From: Aporophyla lueneburgensis
Lineage: Eukaryota > Arthropoda > Insecta > Lepidoptera > Noctuidae
Direction of reading: 5' to 3'
NCBI GenBank assembly: GCA_932294355.1
Contig: OW028758.1
Span: 10,456,501-10,520,500 of the forward strand
Length of the DNA stretch: 64,000 nt
Position 1 is the first letter of the stretch, and each line of letters starts with the position of its first letter. The notes under the pieces were generated by a model, which ran no database searches, was not told the DNA's origin, and saw nothing but the letters and a program-made list of their open reading frames with translations. This document shows, piece after piece, positions 54,705 through 64,000 of this stretch. The translations under genes and the position numbers were made by a program.

Positions 54705-57205
54705 AAGCCCTAAGTAACTGAATACAATTAGTGATAAACATAATTCTTACTTAGCATTCTGTCTCCGCCAACTTGAAAAGTAATGTTGTATGAAACACGT
54801 ATGTTAAGCGTACAGCGTATTTGTGTTAATTTACTTGTGTACACTGTATTGAGCGAATGGTCATGCTAGCAAGCTTAAAACTTAAATTGTAGGCACAGCT
54901 ATTAAAACTTAACATTCCAGCAGAAACATCCAAGCACCATCTTTTTACACCCCGCCATTGTTGCCTACGTCGGTGTGACGTCATAAAATGGCGGCCACAT
55001 AACCGCCGCACGTAATTTTGAACTGATGACATTCGCAATTTAAAATGTCTCACCCTAACAGCGACAGTTTAATGAGCATTTTAATTGCGGCCCTACCCGT
55101 GTCCATTACGGGGATATCAAGCGAACATAGACCTTAATTCCAGGTAATAACGACTAATATTACGCCACTTAAACCGTGTGGAACTAAAAATCCTGTTTGC
55201 TACGTCTAAAAGTTAGTGAAGTTACTTCTGGGTTGATGTAAAATGTTTTGTATTTTCGGGCTCCATTTGATGTTAACAGAATGTGACATTTACTTTCGAA
55301 AAAATATGTTCATTTATGAAAAACAAAAAATATAACTAAGGTGAAGGACGGTTTGGAGTGTAGAAAAATATTTTCCCGCCATCGCGTGTCACAAGACAGT
55401 TTTACTCAGCGCCTGACACCCCAAGCTTAACTTGACAGTTTTAATTAATTATTAATTACTACACTGCAGGGGCGAGAATTATTAAAGATTTATTCCATTG
55501 TCCGTTTCCTTGCCTAGGACACGCATGCTCACAAAAGACTGTAAATATAAATGCCTACCCCAACTTAAGCTGTGTGGTAAGTGCGTGTTTGTATGAGCAT
55601 AGTTTTGTAATGACGTCATCTGTCATGTTTGACGCGTTGCGTGGCAAGCCCCCAGCCAGGGCCAGATTAATGGTGTCACATATAAACCACGGGATCCCAA
55701 AATTCCGTTTTGCTTTTATTGCTCAATATTTTATCTTTGTTTTGCGGTAATTTTTCTCATGTATCTTGAGAACATTTTTCAACGATTACAAAGGCTGAAA
55801 AAAAAAGGTCGGAAACTATAAACTATGTAATAAAAACCGCAGCATTTACTATTCGCGCCAATTTTCTAAAGAACAAAGTATTGACAGTTGGCAATAGACT
55901 GCAGAATGCAAAGGTCTGATTGGTCGATAGTAGTCACGGCACGAAGTTCTAATTTCAATTTTTAGTAGTTGAATTCAGTCATGCTATTGGGTAATATTTG
56001 GCGGTAGCGAACGAGTTAGACGTCCTAGTTTTGAAATTGAATTTAGAAGTTTCGTTCTAAGTAGTTGGTTGTATAGTTTTAAAAATAAATAAAGATTGTT
56101 TTAACAGTTATCGGCATGGATTAAAAGTAAATACGTAAGAATGTAATATTTTGCAGGAGACATTTTATTTCAACATGTGATTTTTTTAATGTGCTTACCC
56201 AAAATGACACCCTACATTTTCCAATCCCGTTAAAAATAATAATAAATCCACACACCAACAAAAATCCTACAACATTTTACGAATCCGAAAATAGACGCTT
56301 CCACGGTCTAAAATGGCGCGTACCGATTTTCTTTTTAATTTCCAAGCCGAGTCGACTGCTAACTGCTAGTGGCTAGAAGTGGCGTTCGAAATACGAATTT
56401 GAGAACGCATTCGGATAGAGCAATCTCGGACGACTACGTACGTGGCTGCGCGAGTCAAGTTCCCTTAGAAGAACGTTATATGTGAACGTGATAGAAATCG
56501 CATATAAGATTAGTAATATTTTATGACGAAATTGATTCTGAATTTACACGCATTCCGACGTTTTAGTGAGGCTGTGGGCGCTTACACCGTTATCACATTA
56601 GGCGCTAAGATTTTGTAAGTAAGAAGTGCTTTTTTGTAACGTGCGAAATTTTTTGTGATAGCAATAAGCTTTATCAGTGGTGAATCCACAACTCAGCGTT
56701 AAACGTACCATTAACTTAACAGAACTATTTACGTTAGTCACTAAATTAAATAACTAACTATATAAATAAATACAAAAACAAAATGACAAGGATGGTAATT
56801 AGTACTTAATTTGTTTTTCTAAGCAAAAAAAAATTTAGGTGCATTAATAGTTCATCAGAATTATTAACATTTTATGCATTGGCTATAAAAAACCAGTGAC
56901 TTAATACGAACCCGAGACCTCTCGGTCCACAATCTATTAATTCAGGCGCAGTGCCAACGGGGTCAGATGTAATATTTTGCAGCTTTTATCACTACCACTT
57001 GACTAGCGTATTTGTATTTCTAGGATAGCCGAAAACGTAGTTCTATGAATTTAAGATTTTAATTTAACAGAGGCTTTCTATACCCCAACTATCTATAAAA
57101 TTATAGATATTAAATATATGTTGCCGTCTCTGTTTGTAACTTCAAAATTTATTACTATGCTCTTTACTATTTGCGTATGAAAGTATTCACGGTACTTGTA
57201 ACAAC
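54705..57205. other. Long repeat-poor stretch
   Basis: No SINE, LINE or MITE recognised. It contains a CRE-like TGACGTCA at about 55612 and ATG-in-good-context near 56311 (aaaATGGCGCG) whose frame closes after 18 codons. 'gattttGTAAGTAAG' at about 56610 resembles a splice donor. It could hold unannotated exon or regulatory DNA. Confidence 0.35.
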
Positions 57206-57234
57206 CGATTTTTGTTTTATTTTCGTCTGTCGTC

Positions 57235-57555
57235 ATGTTTGTTTGTTCCGGCTAATCTCCGAAACCACTGGACCGATTTTGACGGAACTGTCATTGGCAG
57301 ATAGCTGATGTTATAAGGAGTATCATAGACTATAATAGGCTCAAAAAAAGAGTAACGGTGGAGTTTCTTGCCCATTTTTCTCCATACGAATCTACCTTTT
57401 GGAAGGAGCAACTAGAATCAATTCCATTTTCATATAACGTTCAAAAGTGCCTTTTTGGGCCCATTTGAAATAAATGCTTTGACTTTGCTCTTTGTCACGA
57501 GGGATTATTTACGACATCCACGTGGAATAAGCCGCAGGCAGAAGGAATGAGCAAG
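57235..57555 (+). repeat. Helitron-like element, diverged
   Basis: 'tgtttgttccggctaatctc', 'cgaaaccactggaccgattt', and a 3' block 'cgtggaataagccgcaggca'. The ends are decayed. Confidence 0.45.
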
Positions 57556-58204
57556 AGGAATAATAATAACATAAACACCAAAGGAATCATTTCTATAGCT
57601 TCCTAATCTGGACCTAAGGACCAGAAACCTTTAACAAAAGAAAGATTACCTTCAAATTTCACCCCCACAAAACATCGGAGAAAGCATCTTGTAAAATTCT
57701 TATTAGCAGACTTCAATTGAGAGACCCCTGTTGACGTGAGGGGGGTGAAAAACACCCCTCTTCCTTTTACAGAAATAACTACAAGATGGCAACTATTTGA
57801 TTAGCTAGAGGGATGAGGGTTGCGAACCCCTGTGTTCCTGATTAAATGCATTTCCCTAAATGGAATTTATTTTTCGATCAACATGAAATATTTTATTAAG
57901 AATTTCATTAGGTACGTAATTTTTCATAACGTCATATTTTATTAGTTTAAAAGCTCATTTACGTGTTGAAGGAGGATTTTATGAGATGGGGCGGGTTATT
58001 AAAATGCGTGGTGCTATATATAGAGAATTTATACATAGATTTAATGAGCATAAGTTTATGTACGTTGACTTAATTATCCAGCTTCGTATACGGTTTTTTA
58101 GTTTGAATCTAGACCATATTAAATATTATCTAGGTAATTTTTCCACAAGCACCCTAATTGCGTAAAACACCATCAATCAGAATATGAATACATTTGACAG
58201 ATAT

Positions 58205-58280
58205 TGCTAATCCATTGCTCCGTCTGTTCAACAAAATAAAAGACGCAATGAATGTTGTAGAACTGTCAAAATAAAAGCTA
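58205..58280. repeat. Repeat F, reversed copy
   Basis: 'gctccgtctgttcaacaaaa', 'gacgcaatgaatgttgtaga', 'actgtcaaaataaaa'. Confidence 0.5.
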
Positions 58281-58389
58281 TGTCTACTGGTTAGTATGTT
58301 ACGCAATAAACGAAGCAAAAGGAGTTTTTAAGGATCGTAGCAGGTCGCTTTCTTTTGTTTCCGTCTACCCTCGATTGAAAGAAGGCGTT

Positions 58390-58557
58390 TTTTTTTTTTT
58401 TTTGGGGGGGTAGGAAATCATGTAATGACGTCTCCCGCTCTTGGGCGGAGCGGGAGGGCGTGTCAGACTTTTACTGACTAAAACCCACCCGTGTTCCTTC
58501 ATTTGCCCATGGGCCAGGGCCACGGTGTTTCTTTTGAACAAATCTCGCGACCTTCGC
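58390..58557 (-). mobile_element. R1-clade-like LINE 3' tail (copy i)
   Basis: Poly-T then G7, 'aatgacgtctcccgctcttg', 'cagacttttactgactaaaa', ends 'ctcgcgaccttcgc'. Perfect 10-bp target duplication agaaggcgtt at 58380-58389 and 58558-58567. Confidence 0.8.
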
Positions 58558-58569
58558 AGAAGGCGTTAT

Positions 58570-59189
58570 GTACATATTCTTACACGAACCGATGGCCATA
58601 AACTTCACCTACGAAGGAAGCTACAAAAAAAATCCAAACGAAAAAAGATAATTATGTACATAACGCTTATCTTTTCAGGCAAGCAGTAAGATTCAATGAA
58701 ACAAGGGTACCTTAGGTTCATACCCGATTGAGTTAACGATTATTGCGATCTTTAACACCCGTTCAGAGCCCTCTCTAAAGGAAAACACGTAAGTTAAGGA
58801 ATTACCTTAAGCCCTGTTTACACGATGCTATAAGCACGGCAGTAAGCTCGTTTTCGTGTAAATCGGAGGATCTTACTGCAAATGTCTTTCTTAGCATAAT
58901 CGACTCTCCTACGACTGATTCATCATGCAGCTGTACCTTATTTAGGAAAGGCATTTGAGCATATGGATCATTTCAGGCGAAAAAAGGAGATTAAGAATTC
59001 AGGCTACAAGAAAATGGACAGGTACTAGACAAACCAAGACCAATGTGTGGATATGTCGCAGCCATCTGGTTAAATTTGCCAGGTAATTTGGACGCCTTGG
59101 CCGATCATTAAACGCCGGCCATTATAAAAAGCCGGCAAACATATTTGATCTAGTTTTCAATTATTATTTATACCTAAAACAAATTCTAA
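58570..59189. other. No recognised feature
   Basis: Spacer; no matched repeats. Confidence 0.4.
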
Positions 59190-59203
59190 AGACAAGATGC
59201 ATA

Positions 59204-59374
59204 GGACCGCTGCCTGCCGGGGTTGCGTGATTGTTCGAAAGAGATACCGTGACCCTGACACATGGGCAACTGAAGGAAACACGGGTGGGTTTTAGTCAGT
59301 AAAAGTCTGACACGCCCTCCCGCTCCGCCCAGAGCGGGAGAAGTCATTTGATGATTGCCCATCCAGAAAAAAAA
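59204..59374 (+). mobile_element. R1-clade-like LINE 3' tail (copy j)
   Basis: 171 bp from 'ggaccgctgcctgccggggt' to poly-A. Perfect 14-bp target duplication agacaagatgcata at 59190-59203 and 59375-59388. It extends 13 bp beyond the recurrent boundary. Youngest-looking of the short copies. Confidence 0.85.
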
Positions 59375-59397
59375 AGACAAGATGCATACAAAACTTA

Positions 59398-59974
59398 TCA
59401 AAAAACCGGCCAAGTGCGAGTCGGACTCGCGCACCGAGGGTTCCGTACAAACCTGTAGGTACTTTCGGTTTAAAAATATATATATTTTTTAATTTTTATA
59501 TTTCAGTTGATTGAATGTAAGGTAAATTGCGGTTTACGATTTATGACGTTTTAAAAAAAAACTACTCACTCGATCTCGTTCAAACCAATTTTCGTTGGTA
59601 GTTTACATGGTAATGTACATCATATATTTTTTTTTTAGTTTTGTCATTCTCTTATTTTAGAAGTTACGGGGGGGGGGGACACACATTTTACCACTTTGGA
59701 AGTGTCTCTCGCGCAAACTATTCAGTTTAGAAAAAAATGATAATAGAAACCTCATTACCATTTTTGAAGACCTATTCATAGATACCCTACACGTATGGGT
59801 TTGATGAAAAAAAACATTTTTGAGTTTCAGTTCTATGTATGGGGAACCCCAAAATGTATTGTTTTTTTTCTATTTTAGTGTGAAAATCTTAATGCGGTTC
59901 ACAGAATACACCTACTTACCAAGTTTCAACAGCATAGCTCTTATAGTTTCGGAATAAAATGGCTGTGACATACG

Positions 59975-60010
<36 letters not shown>

Positions 60011-60062
60011 TGACGAATCTATAAGGGTTCCTTTTTTTGCCATTTGGCAATGGAACCCTAAA
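59398..60062. repeat. Repeat K, long copy
   Basis: Begins 'aaaaaaccggccaagtgcga' + 'gtcggactcgcgcaccgagg' + 'gttccgtac', contains a (CAGA)n run at 59986-60009 and ends 'tttggcaatggaaccctaaa'. This is a widespread lepidopteran repeat whose class I cannot name. Short relatives lie at 41990 and 43243. Confidence 0.65.
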
Positions 60063-60186
60063 AAGGTGAACAATATAGTTAATAATAAGACCATGCCTCA
60101 AACATTGTCGTCAAAACGTCTATGAGGCATGTTTTATACTCGATATAATTTTGACATGTTTTTGACAGGCCTTGTCCAATACGAGT

Positions 60187-61367
60187 TTTTTTTTTTTTTT
60201 TTTTTTTTTTGTGGGGCATCTCGTAGTTAATCCTGAAAAGATTGTGACTACTTAAACGGATTGTGGCCCGGCGAGTTCTAAAAAGTTACCTTTTTAGGCC
60301 TCCAGCCGGGGCTTATTATACTTAAAAACTAAAGCGAAAGCTCTAAGGGTTACCCCGAGGGGGGTACGAACCTCGGCTTAGGCAATCGCTGATAGGGGGG
60401 CAGCAAGGGACTGGCTGGATCTGGGTTAAATTATTTAGGGACTAATTTAAAGCTAACGGCGCAGCATCGCGGGCTGGCTCTTGCAAGGGTCGGGAGGGAC
60501 TGTTAAGTCGGGGTCGCGACGACGGACCTCGGCGGCGAGGTCGGTACGGTTTGTGTCTGTGTGCTGGTCTAGCTGTACTGGTCTCTTTTCGACTCTCCTG
60601 GAGGAGAGTAGTGGGATCATCAGGATCGGTAAGAACGTGCCGCGAGCGGCGGACTTTGCTAATACGGGAGGGGGTGTAAGTAGCTGCCGCCACAACCAGA
60701 GGGTTGCGGTGGGCTACGGCCCTATCGAAGAAACGCTTCGAAGCGCGTTTTATGTATTGATGGATAGTCGGGAGTTTCATGTCTAAATGAAGATTGATAT
60801 TCCGAACAAACCAAGGCGAGCCTGTGGCTTGACGGAGAAAACGGTTCTGGAGAGTCTGCATCCTATGGATGAATCGGGGCTTGGCATGTGCCCAGACTGG
60901 GCTTGCGTATGTCATAATCGGCCTGATACAAGCGGTGTAAAGCCGCTTCTTACACAGAAGAGACAATTTACTCCGCTTGTTCAGGACGCAATGGAGCCTA
61001 CTGAGAGCGAAAGCGGCCCGCGAGCGAGCCTGCTTTATGTGCTCGGAAAAGGTGAGGTGTTCGTCGAGGATGACACCTAGATATTTGGCTTGCTTCGCCC
61101 AAGGGATCTGCTTGCCGAACATTGAGATGGGTCGGGGAGGGGGGTGATTACGTCGCGGTCGGGTGTAAAAGACCGCCTGACTTTTATCGGGATTGACCTC
61201 GATTCGCCACTTCCTGAACCAATCGCCGAGCTCGTCGACTGCGGTTTGGAGGTAGCGAACCAGCGCTGTGTCACTAAATCCCGAGAAGAAGATGGCAGTG
61301 TCGTCTGCGAACAGAGCTAACCTTGCCTTCTTGCTTCTGGGGATATCGCTAGTGAACAGCGTGAAAA
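60187..61367 (-). mobile_element. Jockey-clade-like LINE, 5'-truncated, young
   Basis: Perfect 12-bp target duplication tccaatacgagt at 60175-60186 and 61368-61379. Poly-T at 60187-60210 is the 3' poly-A. A 3' UTR of about 230 bp is followed by the coding part. The perfect duplication and intact frame suggest a recent insertion. Confidence 0.85.
60442..61367 (-). CDS. LINE reverse transcriptase, C-terminal part (open frame)
   Basis: Encodes the second half of a non-LTR reverse transcriptase. The open frame 61386-60442 has 314 residues; the first six (including its Met) come from flanking DNA, so this is not a real start. FADD at 26-29 is the catalytic [FY]ADD motif, NPDKS at 65-69 and KYLGV at 101-105 are downstream RT motifs. 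A 'RLYTACIRPIMTYASPVW' segment is near 148-165. The C-terminus is rich in Arg and Pro. No stop or frameshift over about 307 codons. The endonuclease and the N-terminal half of the RT are missing, so it cannot act alone. Jockey clade is the best fit by motif style. Confidence 0.85.
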
Positions 61368-61679
61368 TCCAATACGAGTAACACAACTTATCTATGGATG
61401 TAAATGGGGCTAAGACAGTTTAATAGACCCTACGTTTGTCCCTGGAATATCAAATCAAGCCTCTACACTACTCTGTCTACAAACACTTGAACGCGTCAAT
61501 TCTGGTTAAGGCTTTCAAAGCTTATAGCGTAGTCTATCTATATGTAAACCACGGCATAAGCCACAAAGTATATAAGCACAGAAGGTTAATACAGCTGATC
61601 TCTTCTAGAAAAACTTCACGATATAATTTAGTTGAAGTGAGCTTGAAGTGAACTTCTGGGTATATTGAGTTATTGTGCT

Positions 61680-61856
61680 GTGACCTACCGCATGTCTTTG
61701 AATTCTTGGATTTAGAATATGCCAGTTTACGCACGATATTTTCCTTCACCGTTTTGAGAGTACACTTAAGTGAAGCGTCTGCCTGGGGTCGAATCCACGG
61801 CCTACAACTCGTAAGTCAGGGCCGCTACCACTGGACCACCACTGCTATCTTATTCA
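61680..61856 (-). mobile_element. SINE family A copy
   Basis: 'gatattttccttcaccgttt', 'gcgtctgcctggggtcgaat' (B box with one change), 'ctcgtaagtcagggccgcta', 'ccactggaccac' (A box complement). Confidence 0.75.
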
Positions 61857-61859
61857 GTC

Positions 61860-62692
61860 CCAGATACTGAAGTTTGATTCGACTGTCTAACTGGAATATC
61901 TTACATTTAAGCAAAATTTTTAGTGTCGAACACAATTCCAATTCCCGTCACTTGGCGTAACAAAAATTTCCCAGCCCCTTATAAAACTTTATGAGAAGTG
62001 AAGCTTCTGTTTTCCCCACTTTATCATTCTGTGGTCATCCTACATATATTCTAAGCACCCTCTCTCGATCGGACACAGCAATTAATAGGGACGTTTGGCA
62101 AAACATGGCCCTCCGATATTTCATGAGCCAGAACATTGGGCTAACGGCGCGAATCAAGAGCATGACGACATTAAACACCATATGTACGAGGGAGAGCATA
62201 TAATTTGATCGGACAATAATTTAGAAGGAAATGGACAATATTGCGGACTATTATTTATGAGGACATGACGATTGCGGATCGGAAATTAAGATTTGAACAG
62301 GGAGAAGAATGATTTTTCTCAAAAGCCGTTCGAGAGCTGTTTTGAATAATCTATTGTTTAAATAGTCATAAAATTTGTGAAGATCGAAGGCTGGAAAACA
62401 TTGGACTACGAATAGGAAATTTTACGGATCATGAATAAGCCCCTAACATATTTAGCTAATGATACATCAGAAAAGAATTGCAGATAGTCAAAACTAGAAT
62501 TTTTATTGGCTGAAATCAAGAAAACATTAAGTCTGCTGGGAATAGAACTTCAAAACTAAATACCTAATATAATATTCCTAGCAACATTATCTCAAAGAAA
62601 ACACTTTAATTAACCGCTAAACATTGTTAGAAAACAATTACTGCACCTACTCTACCGCTAAACACGGTAACCACTACTATCAAAGACACTAT
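61860..62692. other. No recognised feature
   Basis: AT-rich spacer. Confidence 0.4.
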
Positions 62693-62815
62693 CTTATATA
62701 TATATAAAAATCTTGTGTCACGATGTATGTTGCCAGTAAACTCCAAAACTACTGAACCGATTTCAATCAAATTTCACATGTACCCGTATTTTGGTCTAAC
62801 TTACTGGATAGGATA
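62693..62815 (+). repeat. Helitron-like 5' fragment
   Basis: (TA)n, 'atgttgccagtaaactccaa', 'aactactgaaccgatttcaa'. The 3' end is not found. Confidence 0.4.
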
Positions 62816-63298
62816 GTTATCATCTCAATTATTCGCTTATGTCGTGAATGTAAACGAATAAAATGTATCAATTAATTGTTTCTTAAGCAAGTGTTTATTT
62901 ACTGTTTAGTTTGATGAAGTTCTCATAGATGGCGGTGTACGTTGATTCATCAATAAAATTCTTTAATATTGTTTGACATCTAGGTTGCAAATACACCCAA
63001 TAGATGGCGCTGTGTTCTGTTTCTTAGATTATAAATTCTATTACTTTATTTCACGTAATATTTATTTATGTTCACGATATAACCGTATTATTTTAATGGT
63101 TTGTGACCGATATTTTTATAATTATACTGCGTATTATGTTACAAGATCTGGCCATCAAATTCTATCGAGTCGCCATCTCTGGTTTGAATGTCCAAAGCTT
63201 TGGTATCTCATTCGTTCTCGAGACCTCCTCTGAGCGTAAACAAAGCTCCCTCTCGAACCATCGAGACCCACTATTTCGAACAATCGATCAATCGATTC

Positions 63299-63332
63299 TT
63301 CTCGAAGCATGCGAACTAGAACGTTCGGGAAA
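63299..63332 (+). promoter_or_regulatory. Heat-shock elements
   Basis: TTCtcGAA at 63299-63306 and the three-unit array aGAAc-gTTCg-gGAAa at 63318-63332 fit the HSF binding rule of alternating nGAAn units. Weaker half sites (cTCtcGAA at about 63251, TTCGAA at 63275) lie upstream. They sit 14-50 bp upstream of the TATA box. Confidence 0.7.
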
Positions 63333-63345
63333 TTCAAGGTTCAGG

Positions 63346-63353
63346 TATAAATA
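63346..63353 (+). promoter_or_regulatory. TATA box
   Basis: TATAAATA, followed 34 nt on by GCAGTT and 39 nt on by TCAGTT, both close to the arthropod initiator (TCAGT). The surrounding 30 bp are GC-rich ('ggcgatggcgccgag'), unlike the AT-rich background. Confidence 0.75.
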
Positions 63354-63379
63354 CTGGCGATGGCGCCGAGTGTCACCGC

Positions 63380-63565
63380 AGTTCAGTTCCTTTTTAAACG
63401 AGTGAATTAATACTATCTCCCGGAAAGTGATAGTCTCAGTAAAATCTCAGTGCAAGTCTTAGTACTACTCTCTGCGTCAATCTCTACGTAAATATACCTG
63501 TGCATTTATCAAGTATCTAACCTCTGCAAGTATTAATCAGTGCAAAATCATAACTTTATACACAT
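63380..63565 (+). other. Putative first exon (5'UTR) of a heat-inducible gene
   Basis: About 186 nt from the initiator to a splice donor at 63566 (acacat|GTAAGT). No ATG occurs until the one straddling the donor, which is unusual for random AT-rich DNA and fits a 5' leader. If the junction is used, coding begins in a later exon beyond the window (or ATG is completed across the junction). The identity of the gene cannot be told from the leader; an hsp or another HSF target is inferred from the promoter only. Confidence 0.55.
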
Positions 63566-63733
63566 GTAAGTATTTTTTGCTTGCATTTTATTTTATTTTC
63601 TTCATGTATTTTGTAAAGAAGTCTTGTTTTTAAAGAATAGTTAAAGATAAGAAAAATAAAATCTACATTTAATAAATTATAGTTTGAAAAAACTAAAAAA
63701 ACACGCTTTTCGAAACTAATTGAACTAAAAATT

Positions 63734-63921
63734 TAAAAATAAAACTGGAGTACTCAATTGAAAAATTCAGATTGTTATACAAAAAGCGTGGGGGGCTTGA
63801 TTTTCATTGCTGTAAATATTTTAACGATAGTTTAGTATACCTGTAGTAATTATAATAAGCACCCCACGCATTTTGTACAACAATATGTATTTTTCAATTG
63901 AGTACTGCAGTTTTATTTTTA
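63734..63921. mobile_element. Foldback MITE with ~60-bp arms
   Basis: Arms 63734-63794 and 63860-63921 match with about seven differences. Shared blocks are 'taaaaataaaact.cagtac'-type, 'tcaattgaaaaat' and 'gcgtggggg'. The interior is 65 nt. It directly abuts the Helitron-like end at 63922. Confidence 0.75.
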
Positions 63922-64000
63922 ACTAGCTTTTGCCAGCGGCTTCGCCCGCGTGGAGGTCGGAAAATATCCCGCGGGAACATACTACCAGGATAAAAAGTAC
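63922..64000 (-). mobile_element. Helitron-like element, cut by window end
   Basis: A^CTAGCTTTTGCCAGCGGCTT: complement of the family 3' terminus AAAAGCTAG^T, then 'cgcccgcgtggaggtcgg', 'cgcgggaacatactaccagg'. Confidence 0.65.

Larger units (their letters stand above)
63566..64000 (+). other. Start of putative first intron
   Basis: GTAAGT at 63566-63571 followed by pyrimidine- and A-rich sequence. It contains an inverted-repeat MITE and a Helitron-like 3' end; no acceptor-exon pair is apparent before the window ends. Confidence 0.4.

Noticed and set aside
59986..60009. Short (CAGA)n array as a CRISPR-like or regulatory repeat
   Set aside because: Simple microsatellite within repeat K; the genome is eukaryotic and there are no spacers.
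60481..61080. Two ~100-codon + strand frames
   Set aside because: Antisense to the Jockey-like RT frame.

Overview
The window reads as intergenic or intronic DNA from a moth or butterfly (Lepidoptera, most likely a noctuid-like moth; the species cannot be fixed from sequence alone). It is AT-rich and contains no intact cellular protein-coding gene. The evidence for Lepidoptera is the set of dispersed repeats: tRNA-derived SINEs with good A and B boxes, short Helitron-like elements ending in CTAG, LINE 3' tails ending in ATG-type or pentanucleotide microsatellites, and piggyBac- and Harbinger-type MITEs. Nearly all short open frames are read-through of these repeats. The only frames with real protein homology belong to retrotransposons or a decayed DNA transposase.

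Layout. 1-13 kb: SINE A, Helitron-like and 5S-like SINE copies; a three-level nest (MITE in LINE tail in SINE) at 3.47-4.10 kb; a piggyBac-derived element with TTAA duplications at 4.48-5.52 kb; an R1-clade-like LINE 3' end with a 16-bp target duplication at 6.7-7.5 kb; a TTA-flanked MITE at 11.0-11.3 kb; a small TTAA-flanked MITE at 12.9-13.1 kb. 13-31 kb: scattered SINEs, a second coding-end copy of the same LINE at 16.9-17.5 kb, long unremarkable AT-rich spans, and a Harbinger-like MITE inside another repeat at 28.87-29.35 kb. 31-50 kb: unique AT-rich DNA, LINE tails, a 1.07-kb element holding a CATGC-rich minisatellite (36.3-37.4 kb), several hairpin elements, and a second multi-level nest at 48.55-49.2 kb. 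50-63 kb: more SINE and LINE tails and one young Jockey-clade-like LINE 3' half with an open 307-codon reverse transcriptase frame (60.19-61.37 kb).

The most gene-like signal is at the right edge. From about 63.30 to 63.57 kb there are heat-shock elements, a TATA box, an initiator-like site, a roughly 185-nt ATG-free leader and a GTAAGT splice donor on the + strand. This looks like the promoter and first (5'UTR) exon of a heat-inducible gene whose coding exons lie beyond 64,000.

The mobile elements depend on each other in a readable way. The LINE tails probably reflect target-primed reverse transcription (poly-A, 10-16 bp duplications, 5' truncation). The SINEs presumably borrow LINE machinery. 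The MITEs sit in older repeats, which gives a relative age order for several layers.
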